From Streptomyces sp. CB02980 (lineage in GTDB: Bacteria > Actinomycetota > Actinomycetes > Streptomycetales > Streptomycetaceae), in the NCBI RefSeq assembly GCF_014451325.2, contig NZ_JACSCH020000003.1, positions 186,001 to 250,000 of the forward strand: a DNA stretch of 64,000 bases. Reading direction: 5' to 3'. A program made the position numbers and the translations under genes. The notes beneath the pieces were generated by a model. The model worked only from the letters and a program-made list of their open reading frames with translations. It ran no database searches and had not been told where the DNA came from. Shown in pieces: positions 24,795 through 33,317 of this stretch (its first letter is position 1; each line of letters opens with the position of its first letter).

Positions 24795-24857
24795 GGGCCT
24801 GTCCGGCGGATCAGGGTGGATGGGCCGCGGCCCCGGCGATGATCCGCCGGACAGCCC
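24795..24857. repeat. 63-bp inverted-repeat element (possible MITE-like or terminator element)
   Basis: The arms CTGTCCGGCGGATCA (24799-24813) and TGATCCGCCGGACAG (24840-24854) pair perfectly over 15 bp and extend to GGG/CCC with one bulged base. Between them lies a GGGCCGCGGCCC palindrome. The element starts after the P450 gene start region and ends on the first base of the response-regulator stop codon. It can act as a terminator for the two-component operon. Its terminal sequence resembles short intergenic repeats I have seen in Streptomyces genomes. Confidence 0.7.
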
Positions 24858-25519
24858 TAGCCGCCGACGCGCACCAGGCCCGCCTCGTACGCGAACACCG
24901 CCGCCTGCGTGCGGTCCCGCAGCCCCAGCTTCACCAGGATGCGGCTCACATGGGTCTTGATGGTCGACTCGGCGACGACGAGGTGCTCGGCGATCTCGGA
25001 GTTCGACAGGCCCTGCGCGATGAGCACCAGGACCTCCGTCTCCCGCTCCGTCAGCTCCCCGATCTGCGCCATCGCCGGCGGGCGCGGCGAGCTCCCCGGC
25101 GCCTTCGCGAACTCGGTGATCAGCCGCCTGGTGACGGTCGGCGCGAGCAGCGCCTCGCCGGCCGCGACGACCCGCACCCCGTCGGCGAGCTGCCGGGCGG
25201 AGGCGTCCTTGAGCAGGAAGCCGGAGGCGCCGGCGCGCAGCGCCTGGTAGACGTACTCGTCGAGGTCGAAGGTGGTCAGGACGAGCACCTTCGCGTCCGC
25301 GTCGGCGGCGACGATCTCCCGGGTGGCGTCGATGCCGTTCAGCTCGGGCATCCGGATGTCCATGAGGACCACGTCGGGGTGGAGGGCGGCGACCTGGGTG
25401 ACGGCCTCCCGGCCGTTGACGGCCTCGCCCACGACCTCGATGTCCGGCATCGCGCCGAGCAGCACCGAGAAGCCCTCGCGGACCATCATCTGGTCGTCGA
25501 CGATCAGCACGCGGATCAC
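24857..25519 (-). CDS. NarL/FixJ-type response regulator
   Basis: A 220-residue two-component regulator. The receiver domain has DD at 8-9, the phospho-acceptor Asp54 in VLMDIRMPE, and Thr and Lys in LTTFDLDEYV and GFLLKDA. The output domain is a LuxR-type helix-turn-helix at about 148-212 (LTERETEVLVLIAQGLSNSEIAEHLVVAESTIKTHVSRIL). Its ATG overlaps the stop of the upstream histidine kinase gene by four bases, so the pair is one operon. No target genes are obvious nearby. Confidence 0.96.
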   Translation of the reverse strand: MIRVLIVDDQMMVREGFSVLLGAMPDIEVVGEAVNGREAVTQVAALHPDVVLMDIRMPELNGIDATREIVAADADAKVLVLTTFDLDEYVYQALRAGASGFLLKDASARQLADGVRVVAAGEALLAPTVTRRLITEFAKAPGSSPRPPAMAQIGELTERETEVLVLIAQGLSNSEIAEHLVVAESTIKTHVSRILVKLGLRDRTQAAVFAYEAGLVRVGG

Positions 25520-26838
25520 TGGTCACTCTCCTCACGGCTCACGGGGACGAAGGCCGTCACCTCGTAGCCACCGTCCTCGGTCGCCTCGGCCGTCATCTCC
25601 CCACCGAGCATCGTCACACGCTCCCGCATGCCCGTGATGCCGTGACCGGCGCCCGGGGAGGGCTTCACGAGGCCGCGCGCCGGACCGTTGGCGATGCGCA
25701 GGCCCAGACCGCCGAGAACATAGCTGACCTCGACCTTCGCGGCGGCGCCCGGCGCGTGCCGCAGCACGTTCGACAGGGCCTCCTGGACGATCCGGTACGC
25801 GGAGAGCTCCACGCCCTGCGGCAGCTCGCGCACGGCGCCGGTCACGGTCTTCTCGACGACGAGCCCGGCGTCCTGGACGTTGCGGACGAGCGAGTCCAGG
25901 TCGGCGAGGGTCGGCTGCGGGGCGTCGGGGGCCTCGTAGTCCTCGGCGCGGACGACACCGAGGATGCGGCGCAGCTCGGTGAGCGCGGCGACCGCGTTCT
26001 CGCGGATGGTGAGGAAGGCCTGCTCCAGCTCCGGCGGCGGGTTCTCGACCCGGTACGGGGCGGCCTCGGCCTGGATGGCGACGACCGACATGTGGTGCGC
26101 GACGACGTCGTGGAGCTCACGGGCGATGGTGGTGCGCTCCTCCAGGAGGGTCCGCTTCGAGCGCTCCTGCGCGGTGACGGTCTGCTGGGCGGTGACCTCG
26201 CGGTCGGCCTGGCGGCGGACCTGGAGGACGGTCACGGCGAGGAGGACCAGGGCGGCGACGAAGAGCAGCGGAACGGTGTCGGAGCTGCGCCCCACCCCGA
26301 GGAACATCTCCGTGAAGAGGGAGAAGCCGGCCGTCACGAGCCACATCCACGCCGAGGTGCGGGGCCGGGAGCGGGCCGCGACCACGCCCAGGACCGCGAG
26401 GTGGGAGAAGAACGTGATGTGCGACCAGGGCCAGCCGGCGACGTAGCCGCTGAGGTAGCCGATGACGGGCGCGCCGGCGAGCGAGGCCCAGAAGGCGAGG
26501 ACCGGCCGCACCAGGGTGAGCAGCACGACCGCGGGCGGGGTGCAGACGACCATCAGCGTCAGCGGGGCGAAGCGGGTGTCGAACTCCTCGTAGCCCATCG
26601 CGAAGGCGATCAGGGCGAGGAACGCGACGACGGCGTGCGGGAACAGGCCGAGGTGCGGCCGTATCGTCTTCGGCAGGAAGCGCGCCACCTTGGGGTTCAC
26701 CACGGCGGGCTGGAGCGGCCGGTAGGCCGACGCGTCGCGGAAGAGGTCCTGCCGCAGTCCGCCGAGGACGACCTGGACCAGGTGGAACTCGGGGGCGCGG
26801 CTCGTCTCGGGGGTCTGTGTCTGGGTCACCCGCACCAC
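25516..26838 (-). CDS. Sensor histidine kinase (HisKA_3 type)
   Basis: A 440-residue membrane kinase. Helices lie at about 68-82, 92-110, 115-130, 143-157, 164-180 and 188-206. A coiled linker follows, then the dimerisation/phosphotransfer segment TIARELHDVVAHHMSVV with the phosphorylated His243, and a C-terminal ATPase domain (YRIVQEALSNVLRHAPGA, GAGHGITGMRERVTMLGG). The sensor part is nearly all membrane, so it may respond to membrane or cell-wall stress; that is inference. It starts at GTG 26838 or GTG 26829, neither with a clear ribosome binding site, and overlaps the response regulator by ATGA. Confidence 0.95.
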   Translation of the reverse strand: MVRVTQTQTPETSRAPEFHLVQVVLGGLRQDLFRDASAYRPLQPAVVNPKVARFLPKTIRPHLGLFPHAVVAFLALIAFAMGYEEFDTRFAPLTLMVVCTPPAVVLLTLVRPVLAFWASLAGAPVIGYLSGYVAGWPWSHITFFSHLAVLGVVAARSRPRTSAWMWLVTAGFSLFTEMFLGVGRSSDTVPLLFVAALVLLAVTVLQVRRQADREVTAQQTVTAQERSKRTLLEERTTIARELHDVVAHHMSVVAIQAEAAPYRVENPPPELEQAFLTIRENAVAALTELRRILGVVRAEDYEAPDAPQPTLADLDSLVRNVQDAGLVVEKTVTGAVRELPQGVELSAYRIVQEALSNVLRHAPGAAAKVEVSYVLGGLGLRIANGPARGLVKPSPGAGHGITGMRERVTMLGGEMTAEATEDGGYEVTAFVPVSREESDQ

Positions 26839-26979
26839 GGTACGGGCGGCGGGGAACCCGGTCGTCCCGCTCGATGCGGATCCTCCCGGGTCCCCCTTGA
26901 GGACTATGGCCCCGGCTCCCGTCCGTCCCCCGGCTCAGAAGGGCGTCGGGTCGGGCTCGCCGGGGTTCGGTCCGCGGGA

Positions 26980-27849
26980 TCACCAGGCCAGCTGGGCGAT
27001 CTCCTCCGCCACCACCGCGCACGCGTCCGCCGCCGGGTCGATCAGCGGGAAGTGGCCGACCTCCTCCAGGAGCGTCACGCCGACCGTCTCGCCCGCCTTC
27101 GCGGCCGCCTCGGCGTAGGCGTCGGCGACGGCGTACGGCACGTCGACGTCCGTACGGCCCTGGACGACGGTGGTCGCGATCCCGGTCGGCAGCAGCACCG
27201 AGGGGTCGGTGTGGGCCGCCCGCTCCTCGTACGAGGACGGTCCGCCGAGCAGTTCGCTGACCGCGCCGCCGCACACCCCCAGCTCGACCGACCGGCCGAA
27301 GTGGGCGATGGGGGCGAGGGCGACGACCCCGCGCAGCGCGGGCGGGGCGGGCAGCCGCCACGGGGAACCGGCGGGCAGGACGTGCCGGGCGGCGGCCCAG
27401 AGGGCGAGCTGGCCGCCCGCCGAGTGGCCGGTGAGCACGATCCGGCCGGTGTCTGCCTGCGGCAGGTGGACGGCGGCGAGTCCGGGCAGGGCGTCGAGCG
27501 CGGCCGCGACGTCGTCGAAGGTCTCGGGCCAGCGCCCGGCGACCGGAGTGGCACCACCCTGCCGGGGGATGTCGCTGCCGCGCCGGTACTCGACGTTCGC
27601 CACGGCGAAGCCGCGCCGGGCCAGGAAGTCCACGAACGGGGTCAGGTGCTGCCGGTCGTACGGCGCCCGCCACGCCCCGCCGTGCAGGGCGACGACGAGC
27701 GGCGCACTGGTCCGCCCGTCGCGCGGGGCGTAGAAGTCGATCACCTGGTCCGGGTGGGCGCCGTACGCGGCGGAGACGTCCGGGGGGACGGCCGGGTGCG
27801 AGAAGGCCGACGCCTCTTCGGCGGCATCGCGCGCGGCGGGGTCCGGCAT
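26980..27849 (-). CDS. kynB: Alpha/beta hydrolase, probable N-formylkynurenine formamidase
   Basis: A 289-residue alpha/beta hydrolase with HGGAW (oxyanion hole, 56-60), nucleophile Ser143 in GHSAGGQ, and a C-terminal VGHFPLIDP that supplies the catalytic histidine. Its length and HGGxW/GHSAGG pattern match the kynurenine formamidase/esterase group. It lies downstream of tryptophan 2,3-dioxygenase and kynureninase on the same strand, so hydrolysis of N-formylkynurenine to kynurenine and formate is its likely step. It is not homologous to the cyclase-type KynB, so the symbol is functional only. The ATG at 27849 follows GAGAGG at 10 bases. A gap of 136 bases to kynU may hold its own promoter. 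Confidence 0.85.
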   Translation of the reverse strand: MPDPAARDAAEEASAFSHPAVPPDVSAAYGAHPDQVIDFYAPRDGRTSAPLVVALHGGAWRAPYDRQHLTPFVDFLARRGFAVANVEYRRGSDIPRQGGATPVAGRWPETFDDVAAALDALPGLAAVHLPQADTGRIVLTGHSAGGQLALWAAARHVLPAGSPWRLPAPPALRGVVALAPIAHFGRSVELGVCGGAVSELLGGPSSYEERAAHTDPSVLLPTGIATTVVQGRTDVDVPYAVADAYAEAAAKAGETVGVTLLEEVGHFPLIDPAADACAVVAEEIAQLAW

Positions 27850-27985
27850 GCTGTTCCAACCTCTCGGATACGAGGCCGAATTGGCCTGACCTGCGGGGAC
27901 GGTACCAGGAGTGGAGCCCCCGCAGATCAGGCGATCATCGGACCGTACGAGACCGCGCGAGACCGCGCGGAACCCGGTCGGGGCC

Positions 27986-29203
27986 TCAGCCGGGCAGGTC
28001 CGCCAGGACCTCCGCGAGCACCCGCGCCGCCCGCTCCGCGTCCGCGAAGCCGACGTACAGCGGGGTGAAGCCGAACCGCAGGATGTCGGGGCGGCGCAGA
28101 TCGCCGACGACACCGCGCTTGATCAGCTCGGCCATGACGGCGGGCGCGTTCTCGCAGGCGAGCGCGGTCTGGCTGCCGCGCTCGTCGTGCGCCTCCGGCG
28201 TCACGGACGTGACGCCGCCCGCCGGCACGTAGGCGCGCACGCACTCCAGGAAGAAGTCCGTGAGCGCCAGGGACTTGGCCCGTACGTCCTCGATCGCGAC
28301 GCCGTCCCAGACGTCCAGCGCCGCTTCGAGGGCCAGCATCGAGAGGATGTCGGGCGTCCCGACCCGGCCCCGCACGGCGCCCGCGGCCGCCGCGTACCCG
28401 GGGGTCATGGCGAACGGGTCGGTGTGCGAGTTCCAGCCGGGCAGCGGCGAGTCGAAAGCGGCCTGGTGGCGCTCGGCGACGTACAGGTAGGCCGGCGAAC
28501 CGGGCCCGCCGTTCAGGTACTTGTACGTGCAGCCGACGGCCAGGTCGACCCCGTGCGCGTCCAGGCCGACCGGCAGGGCACCCGCGCTGTGGCACAGGTC
28601 CCAGACGGCGAGCGCGCCCGCCGCGTGCAGCGCGGCCGTGATGCCGGGCAGGTCGTGGCGGCGGCCGCTGCGGTAGTCGACGTGGTTGACGAGCGCGGCG
28701 GCCGTCCGCGGGCCGGCCGCCGAGGCCATGGCGGCCGGGTCGACGGGCACGATCCGGTGACCCGTCATCCGCGCCGCGGACTCCGCGATGTACCCGTCCG
28801 TGGGAAAGGTCGTCGCGTCGACGAGGATCTCGTCGCGGTCGTCGGCGCTCAGCCGGGCCGCCGCGACGACCGCCTTGAAGACGTTCACGCTGGTCGAGTC
28901 GCCGACCACGATCTGTCCCGGGGCGGCGCCCACGATCGGGGCGATCCGGTCGCCGATCCGCTCGGGCGCGGTCCACCAGCCGGACTCGTCCCAGGAGCGG
29001 ATGCGGAGCTCGCCCCACTCGCGGGTGATGACGTCGGCCATCCGGGCGGGGACGTGGGCGGGCAGCGCGCCGAGGGAGTTGCCGTCGAGGTAGACGGTCC
29101 CCTCGTCGAGCGCGAACTTCTCGCGGTGCTTGCCGAGTTCGTCCGCGGTGTCGAGTGCGCGCGCCTTCTTCTGGAGGTCTGCCATGGCATCAGTCTCAGA
29201 CAT
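27986..29203 (-). CDS. kynU: Kynureninase
   Basis: A PLP enzyme that cleaves kynurenine to anthranilate and alanine. The 405 residues include YLDGNSLG near 38, the SWDESGWW region, WDLCHSAGALPV with the PLP-stacking aspartate, and the Schiff-base Lys228 in GCTYKYLNGGPGSP. The ATG at 29201-29203 overlaps the dioxygenase stop by eight bases; an internal ATG at 29185 (MADLQKK) is an alternative six residues shorter. It is the middle gene of the tryptophan catabolic operon. Anthranilate could feed actinomycin-type or other aromatic metabolites, but no such cluster is in the window. Confidence 0.96.
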   Translation of the reverse strand: MSETDAMADLQKKARALDTADELGKHREKFALDEGTVYLDGNSLGALPAHVPARMADVITREWGELRIRSWDESGWWTAPERIGDRIAPIVGAAPGQIVVGDSTSVNVFKAVVAAARLSADDRDEILVDATTFPTDGYIAESAARMTGHRIVPVDPAAMASAAGPRTAAALVNHVDYRSGRRHDLPGITAALHAAGALAVWDLCHSAGALPVGLDAHGVDLAVGCTYKYLNGGPGSPAYLYVAERHQAAFDSPLPGWNSHTDPFAMTPGYAAAAGAVRGRVGTPDILSMLALEAALDVWDGVAIEDVRAKSLALTDFFLECVRAYVPAGGVTSVTPEAHDERGSQTALACENAPAVMAELIKRGVVGDLRRPDILRFGFTPLYVGFADAERAARVLAEVLADLPG

Positions 29204-30053
29204 GGCTGCGCGCCGTCCAGAGCTCCGGGAAGACGTTCTTCTGCGCCCGCTTCTCCAGCCAGGCCACGCCCGCCGAGCCGCCGGTGCCGGTCTTCGAGCC
29301 CATCGCGCGGCGGGTCGCCACCAGGTGGTCGTTGCGCCATCGCCAGACCAGTTCGGCGACGTCGCTGAGCGCCTCGCCGAGCCGCACGAGCTCGCCGTTC
29401 TGGTCGGCGTCCGCGTAGATCCCGGCCCAGACCGCCTCGACCTCGGCCGAGGGCTCGTACCGCTGCGCGAGATCGCGGCCGAGGACGGCGGCCGGGACGG
29501 GCAGGCCGCGGCGGGCGAGCAGCCCGAGGACCTCGTCGTACAGGCTCGGCTCGTGGAGCGCCTTCTCCAGCTCGGCGTGGACGCGGGGCGCGCCCCGGTG
29601 CGGGACGAGCATGGACGCGGACTTCTCGCCGAGCAGGAACTCCATCCGCCGGTACATCGCGGACTGGAAGCCGGAGCCCTCGCCGAGCGCAGCACGGTAG
29701 GCGTTGAACTGTGCGGGGGTGAGCTGGGCGAGCGGCCGCCAGGAGTGGTTGAGGGCCTCCAGCTCGCGCACGGAGCGCTTGAGCGCGTCCATCGCGACGG
29801 GGACGCGGTCCTCGCGCAGGGCGCGGCTCGCGGTCTCCCACTCGTGGACGATCACGGTGAACCACAGCTCCATGACCTGGGTGGTGACCAGGAAGACCAT
29901 CTCGCCGGGGTCGTCCGAGCGGAGGTGCTGGAGGTGGGTCAGGACGTCCGCCTGGACGTAGTCCTCGTACGGCGTCGTGCCGGCGAAGTCGAGGTTCGGG
30001 TCGTTGGTGACCGAACCGGCTCCGGAATCGGGAGAACCCGGGGAGAGTGACAT
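29196..30053 (-). CDS. kynA: Tryptophan 2,3-dioxygenase
   Basis: A heme enzyme that opens the indole ring of L-tryptophan to N-formylkynurenine. The 285-residue length is normal for the bacterial form. Signatures are TPYEDYVQADVLTHLQHL near 29, FLVTTQVMELWFTVIVHEW with the distal-side residues, QSAMYRRMEFLLGEKS, and WRNDHLVATRRAMGSKTGTGGSAGV near the end. The heme-ligand histidine is probably the one in RNDHLVATRR. It is the first gene of the kynurenine operon, and its stop lies inside the start of kynureninase. Confidence 0.97.
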   Translation of the reverse strand: MSLSPGSPDSGAGSVTNDPNLDFAGTTPYEDYVQADVLTHLQHLRSDDPGEMVFLVTTQVMELWFTVIVHEWETASRALREDRVPVAMDALKRSVRELEALNHSWRPLAQLTPAQFNAYRAALGEGSGFQSAMYRRMEFLLGEKSASMLVPHRGAPRVHAELEKALHEPSLYDEVLGLLARRGLPVPAAVLGRDLAQRYEPSAEVEAVWAGIYADADQNGELVRLGEALSDVAELVWRWRNDHLVATRRAMGSKTGTGGSAGVAWLEKRAQKNVFPELWTARSHV

Positions 30054-30177
30054 TTCTGTCTCCTCGATACGAACTACCGGGTAGCGGTCTGCTCCACCGT
30101 GCGCACGGTCGTCCGTACGTCACGGGAGCCCCGGTCCCCTCGGGAGGCGGGCTTCGTCGCGCGCCGTCCCAAGCGCA

Positions 30178-31221
30178 TCATGACACGATCGGCCCGGTGA
30201 TGTAGCTCCCGTCTTCGTCATACGGAAATGCGTTCGATCGACATCCGTCGAGGCCCTTGATCTGCTGCATCATCGCGGGCGCGGGCTTGCCCGGACCCGG
30301 GCAGCCCATGTGCTGCCGGATGCCGATCTCGTGCCCGACCTCGTGGTTGATGATCAGGTGCCGGTACTCGGCGGCCTCCCCCGCGAAGGTCGGCGAGCCC
30401 AGCATCCACCGCTTGAGGTTCACCACGACCCCGTCGGTGGTCTCGCAGTTCAGCTCACCGCGGGTGTCCAGGCCCTGCTGCAGGCAGAGCGCGTCGGCCG
30501 TGTCCGGGGTGGCGATCCGGATGACGAAGTCGGCGTCCCCCGAGACCAGCTGGAAGCGGCCCCGACCGTGCGCGGCCCAGCCGCGCGGATGCGCCAGGAT
30601 CCGCTGGATCTCGGCGGCCGTGTCGCGCGCCGACAGCTCGATGCCCTCCTCGACCTGGACCCGGTAGCGGCGCAGTTCGCCGCTGTCGCCGACCGGTGCA
30701 CCGGAGGCCTGCGCGGTGGTGAAGGTCCCGGCGCCGGACTTCGGCACGGTGGGCGGCTTCAGCGGGATCGACTTCGGCTTCGGCGTCGGCTTCGGCTTCG
30801 GTTTCGGGGACGGGGTCGACCTCGATTTCGGCGGCGGTTTCGGTTTCGCCGTCGTGGACCGGGGAGTCGGAGCGGTCTTCCTCGGCGCCGGGCTCTCGGT
30901 GGTCGCCGGCGGCGCGGGGGTGGTGGCCGGGGCCGCCGTGACCTCTGCGGGCGGGCCGTTGAAGTGAGCGAGGGCGACGCCGGCGCCGAGCGCGACCGTC
31001 ATCAGGACCAGCGTCGGCAGGACGAGCCGGCCGGCGGGGCCGCGGCTGCCTCTGTCCCGCCGCCGGCTCCGCGTTCGTCGCCGTCCTGCGGATGCGGCAC
31101 GCTTGCCCACGACAGACTTCTCCCCTGCGTCGGCCGGCAGTGGGGGAAGAGGGAAATGCGCCTCGGTACCGGCGTGTTCGGTCCTGCGGTTCCGGGGATC
31201 GTACCGGTCCCAGTCGAACAC
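30178..31221 (-). CDS. DUF3152 membrane-anchored putative zinc metalloprotease
   Basis: A 347-residue protein. A cytoplasmic basic N terminus (RRRTRSRRRDRGSRG) leads to one membrane helix at about 67-86, then a long Pro/Lys/Thr spacer built from KPKP units, and a globular DUF3152 domain outside the cell. That domain has the metalloprotease motif HEVGHEIG near residue 295, with a further His four residues after the glycine, and paired cysteines (CLQQ...CETT, MGCPG...GCRS). The spacer fits passage through the peptidoglycan. The start is GTG at 31219-31221 (MFDWDRYDPR). Its substrate is unknown. Confidence 0.9.
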   Translation of the reverse strand: MFDWDRYDPRNRRTEHAGTEAHFPLPPLPADAGEKSVVGKRAASAGRRRTRSRRRDRGSRGPAGRLVLPTLVLMTVALGAGVALAHFNGPPAEVTAAPATTPAPPATTESPAPRKTAPTPRSTTAKPKPPPKSRSTPSPKPKPKPTPKPKSIPLKPPTVPKSGAGTFTTAQASGAPVGDSGELRRYRVQVEEGIELSARDTAAEIQRILAHPRGWAAHGRGRFQLVSGDADFVIRIATPDTADALCLQQGLDTRGELNCETTDGVVVNLKRWMLGSPTFAGEAAEYRHLIINHEVGHEIGIRQHMGCPGPGKPAPAMMQQIKGLDGCRSNAFPYDEDGSYITGPIVS

Positions 31222-31307
31222 CCTCGAACGGCGCGGGGAGTCTGTCCGGATTTCCCCCGGTCCGTCGGAGCAGGGGAAATCCGGCCAGTTTCAGCCGTCG
31301 GGCGATG

Positions 31308-31721
31308 TCAGCCGAGCGTCTCCGCCGCGGTCTCCGAGGAGTCCCGCAGGAAGGTCGTGCAGCGCTCGAACTCGTCCTTCTCGCCGATCTCGCCGGCCGC
31401 GCGGGCGAGCGAGTGCAGGGCGCGCAGGAAGCCGCGGTTCGGCTCGTGCTCCCACGGCACCGGGCCGTGGCCCTTCCAGCCGTTGCGGCGCAGCGCGTCG
31501 AGGCCGCGGTGGTAGCCGGTACGGGCGTAGGCGTACGACTCGACGACCGAGCCGCGCTCGTACGCGTCGTCCGCGAGCTGGGCCCAGGCGAGCGAGGAGG
31601 TCGGGTACTTCGCGGCGACTTCCGCCGGCGCCGTACCGTTCGCGAGCAGCTCGCGCGGACCCGGGTCGTCGGGCAGGTGGGTGGGGGCCGGTCCCCCCAG
31701 GAGGTTCTCATGCATGGCCAT
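31308..31721 (-). CDS. DUF3151 family protein
   Basis: A 137-residue cytoplasmic protein of the actinobacterial DUF3151 family. It shows the conserved WAQLADDAYERG, SYAYARTGYHRGLDALRRNGWKG and VPWEHEPNRGFLRALHSLARAA segments, a helical TPR-like pattern. The function is unknown. It is found near fba in Streptomyces, as here. The ATG codons at 31721 and 31715 are close together, and the longer form is given. Confidence 0.93.
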   Translation of the reverse strand: MAMHENLLGGPAPTHLPDDPGPRELLANGTAPAEVAAKYPTSSLAWAQLADDAYERGSVVESYAYARTGYHRGLDALRRNGWKGHGPVPWEHEPNRGFLRALHSLARAAGEIGEKDEFERCTTFLRDSSETAAETLG

Positions 31722-31784
31722 GGGGCCAGTCTGCCTCAGTCCCGCCTGCCGGAGGCCCTGTGGCGGGGAAGCACCGGGCCCCCC

Positions 31785-33239
31785 TCAGGCCGAGGCGTCC
31801 CGGTGTCCCGGGTCGAGCGGCGGGGACGACACCCCGCAGTGCACCTTGCACTCCGGATGGCAGTACGCCGCCGCCGGGGTCCGCATCGTCGTCCACGCGA
31901 TCACCGCGCCCACCACCAGGATCCCCGCGCACATCGGCATCGCCCGCCGGAACGTCGACCCGAACTCCTCCGCCGAGAGGTACGCCTCCGGGCTCATCCC
32001 GGCGAGCATCGGCAGCGCGGCCACCGCGAGCAGCCCGGCCGCCCGCGCCGCCGCGTTGTTGATGCCGCTGGCCAGACCCGCCCGGGACACGTCCACCGAG
32101 GCGAGCACGGTCGCGGTCAGCGGCGCGACCAGGGCCGTCATCCCGAGCCCGAGCACCAGCAGCGCCGGCAGCACGTCCCGAACGTACGCGGCGTCCTCAC
32201 CGACCCGCAGCATCAGGAGCATGCCCGCGGCACACAGCAGCGGCCCCACCGTCAGCGGGATCCGGGGCCCGATCCGCTCCCCCAGCTCCCCGGACTTCGC
32301 CGAGAGCAGCAGCATCAGAACGGTCGTGGGCAGCAGGGCCGTGCCGGCACCGAGCGCCGAGTAGCCCGCCACCACCTGGAGCTGGAGGGCGGCCAGGAAG
32401 AAGAAACCGCCGAACGCGGCGTACACGCACAGCGTGACCAGGTTGACCGCGGTGAACATCCGGGACGCGAAGATCGACGACGGCACCATCGCGCGTTCGC
32501 CGCGCCGCCGCTCCACGACCACGAACCAGGCGCCGACGAGGACCCCGGCCGCCCCGGCCCACCAGGCCTCGCCGATCAGCGCGTACGTCACGAGCGCGAG
32601 CCCCGCCGCGCCCAGGACCGCGCCGAGCACGTCGAAGCGGCCGTGCACGGTCTCGTCCCGCGATTCGGGGACGTGCCTCAGCGCGACGGGGACGCAGAGG
32701 GCGGCGAGCGGCACGTTCAGCAGGAACACCCACCGCCAGCCCGGCCCGTCCACCAGCCAGCCGCCCACGAACGGCCCGATCGCCGCCCCCACCCCGCCGA
32801 AGCCGGACCACAGGCCGACCGCCCTGGCCCGGTCGTCCTCGTGGAAACTCGCCTGGATCAGCGCCAGGGACCCGGGGGTGAGCAGCGCCCCGCCCACACC
32901 CTGGAGAGCGCGGGCGGCGATGAGCACCCCGGCGTTCGGGGCGAGGCCGCACAGGAGCGAGGCGAAGGCGAACCACACCACGCCGATCACGAAGACCCGG
33001 CGCCGCCCGAACCGGTCGCCGAGCGATCCGCCGAGCAGGATCAGCCCGGCAAGGGTGAGCATGTAGGCGTTGACCGTCCACTGGAGAACGGCCAGGTCGG
33101 CGCCCAGGTCCTCGCCGATGTGCGGCAGCGCCACATTGACGACGGTGGAGTCGAGGAGCGCCATGCCGGAGCCGAGGACGGTCGTGAACACGATCCATCG
33201 CCCGGCCCTGGAGGCCATCCGCACGTCGCGCTCGCCCAT
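31785..33239 (-). CDS. MFS transporter, DHA2 (EmrB/QacA) family drug exporter
   Basis: A 484-residue transporter with about 14 membrane helices. Motifs are LDSTVVNVALPHIGEDL in helix 1 (DHA2 motif D1), GSLGDRFGRRRVFV (motif A), and RALQGVGGALLTPGSLALI with QG at motif B/C. It would export hydrophobic compounds by proton antiport. A TetR or MarR regulator is often adjacent but is not seen here. The C-terminal tail contains several cysteines and histidines (YCHPECKVHCG), which is unusual for the family. Confidence 0.95.
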   Translation of the reverse strand: MGERDVRMASRAGRWIVFTTVLGSGMALLDSTVVNVALPHIGEDLGADLAVLQWTVNAYMLTLAGLILLGGSLGDRFGRRRVFVIGVVWFAFASLLCGLAPNAGVLIAARALQGVGGALLTPGSLALIQASFHEDDRARAVGLWSGFGGVGAAIGPFVGGWLVDGPGWRWVFLLNVPLAALCVPVALRHVPESRDETVHGRFDVLGAVLGAAGLALVTYALIGEAWWAGAAGVLVGAWFVVVERRRGERAMVPSSIFASRMFTAVNLVTLCVYAAFGGFFFLAALQLQVVAGYSALGAGTALLPTTVLMLLLSAKSGELGERIGPRIPLTVGPLLCAAGMLLMLRVGEDAAYVRDVLPALLVLGLGMTALVAPLTATVLASVDVSRAGLASGINNAAARAAGLLAVAALPMLAGMSPEAYLSAEEFGSTFRRAMPMCAGILVVGAVIAWTTMRTPAAAYCHPECKVHCGVSSPPLDPGHRDASA

Positions 33240-33264
33240 GCCTGCATGGTCCCCCGAACGCCGA

Positions 33265-33305
33265 AGCCCCGCCCACCGGAATCCGAGAGGACGGTGGACG
33301 GGGCT
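33265..33305. terminator. Stem-loop after the secreted propeller gene
   Basis: AGCCCCGCCCACC (33265-33277) pairs with GGTGGACGGGGCT (33293-33305) with one C/A mismatch and a 15-base loop. It is 13 bases past the stop of the gene ending at 33318 and upstream of the MFS start. Confidence 0.65.
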
Positions 33306-33317
33306 GCGGTGGACGGG

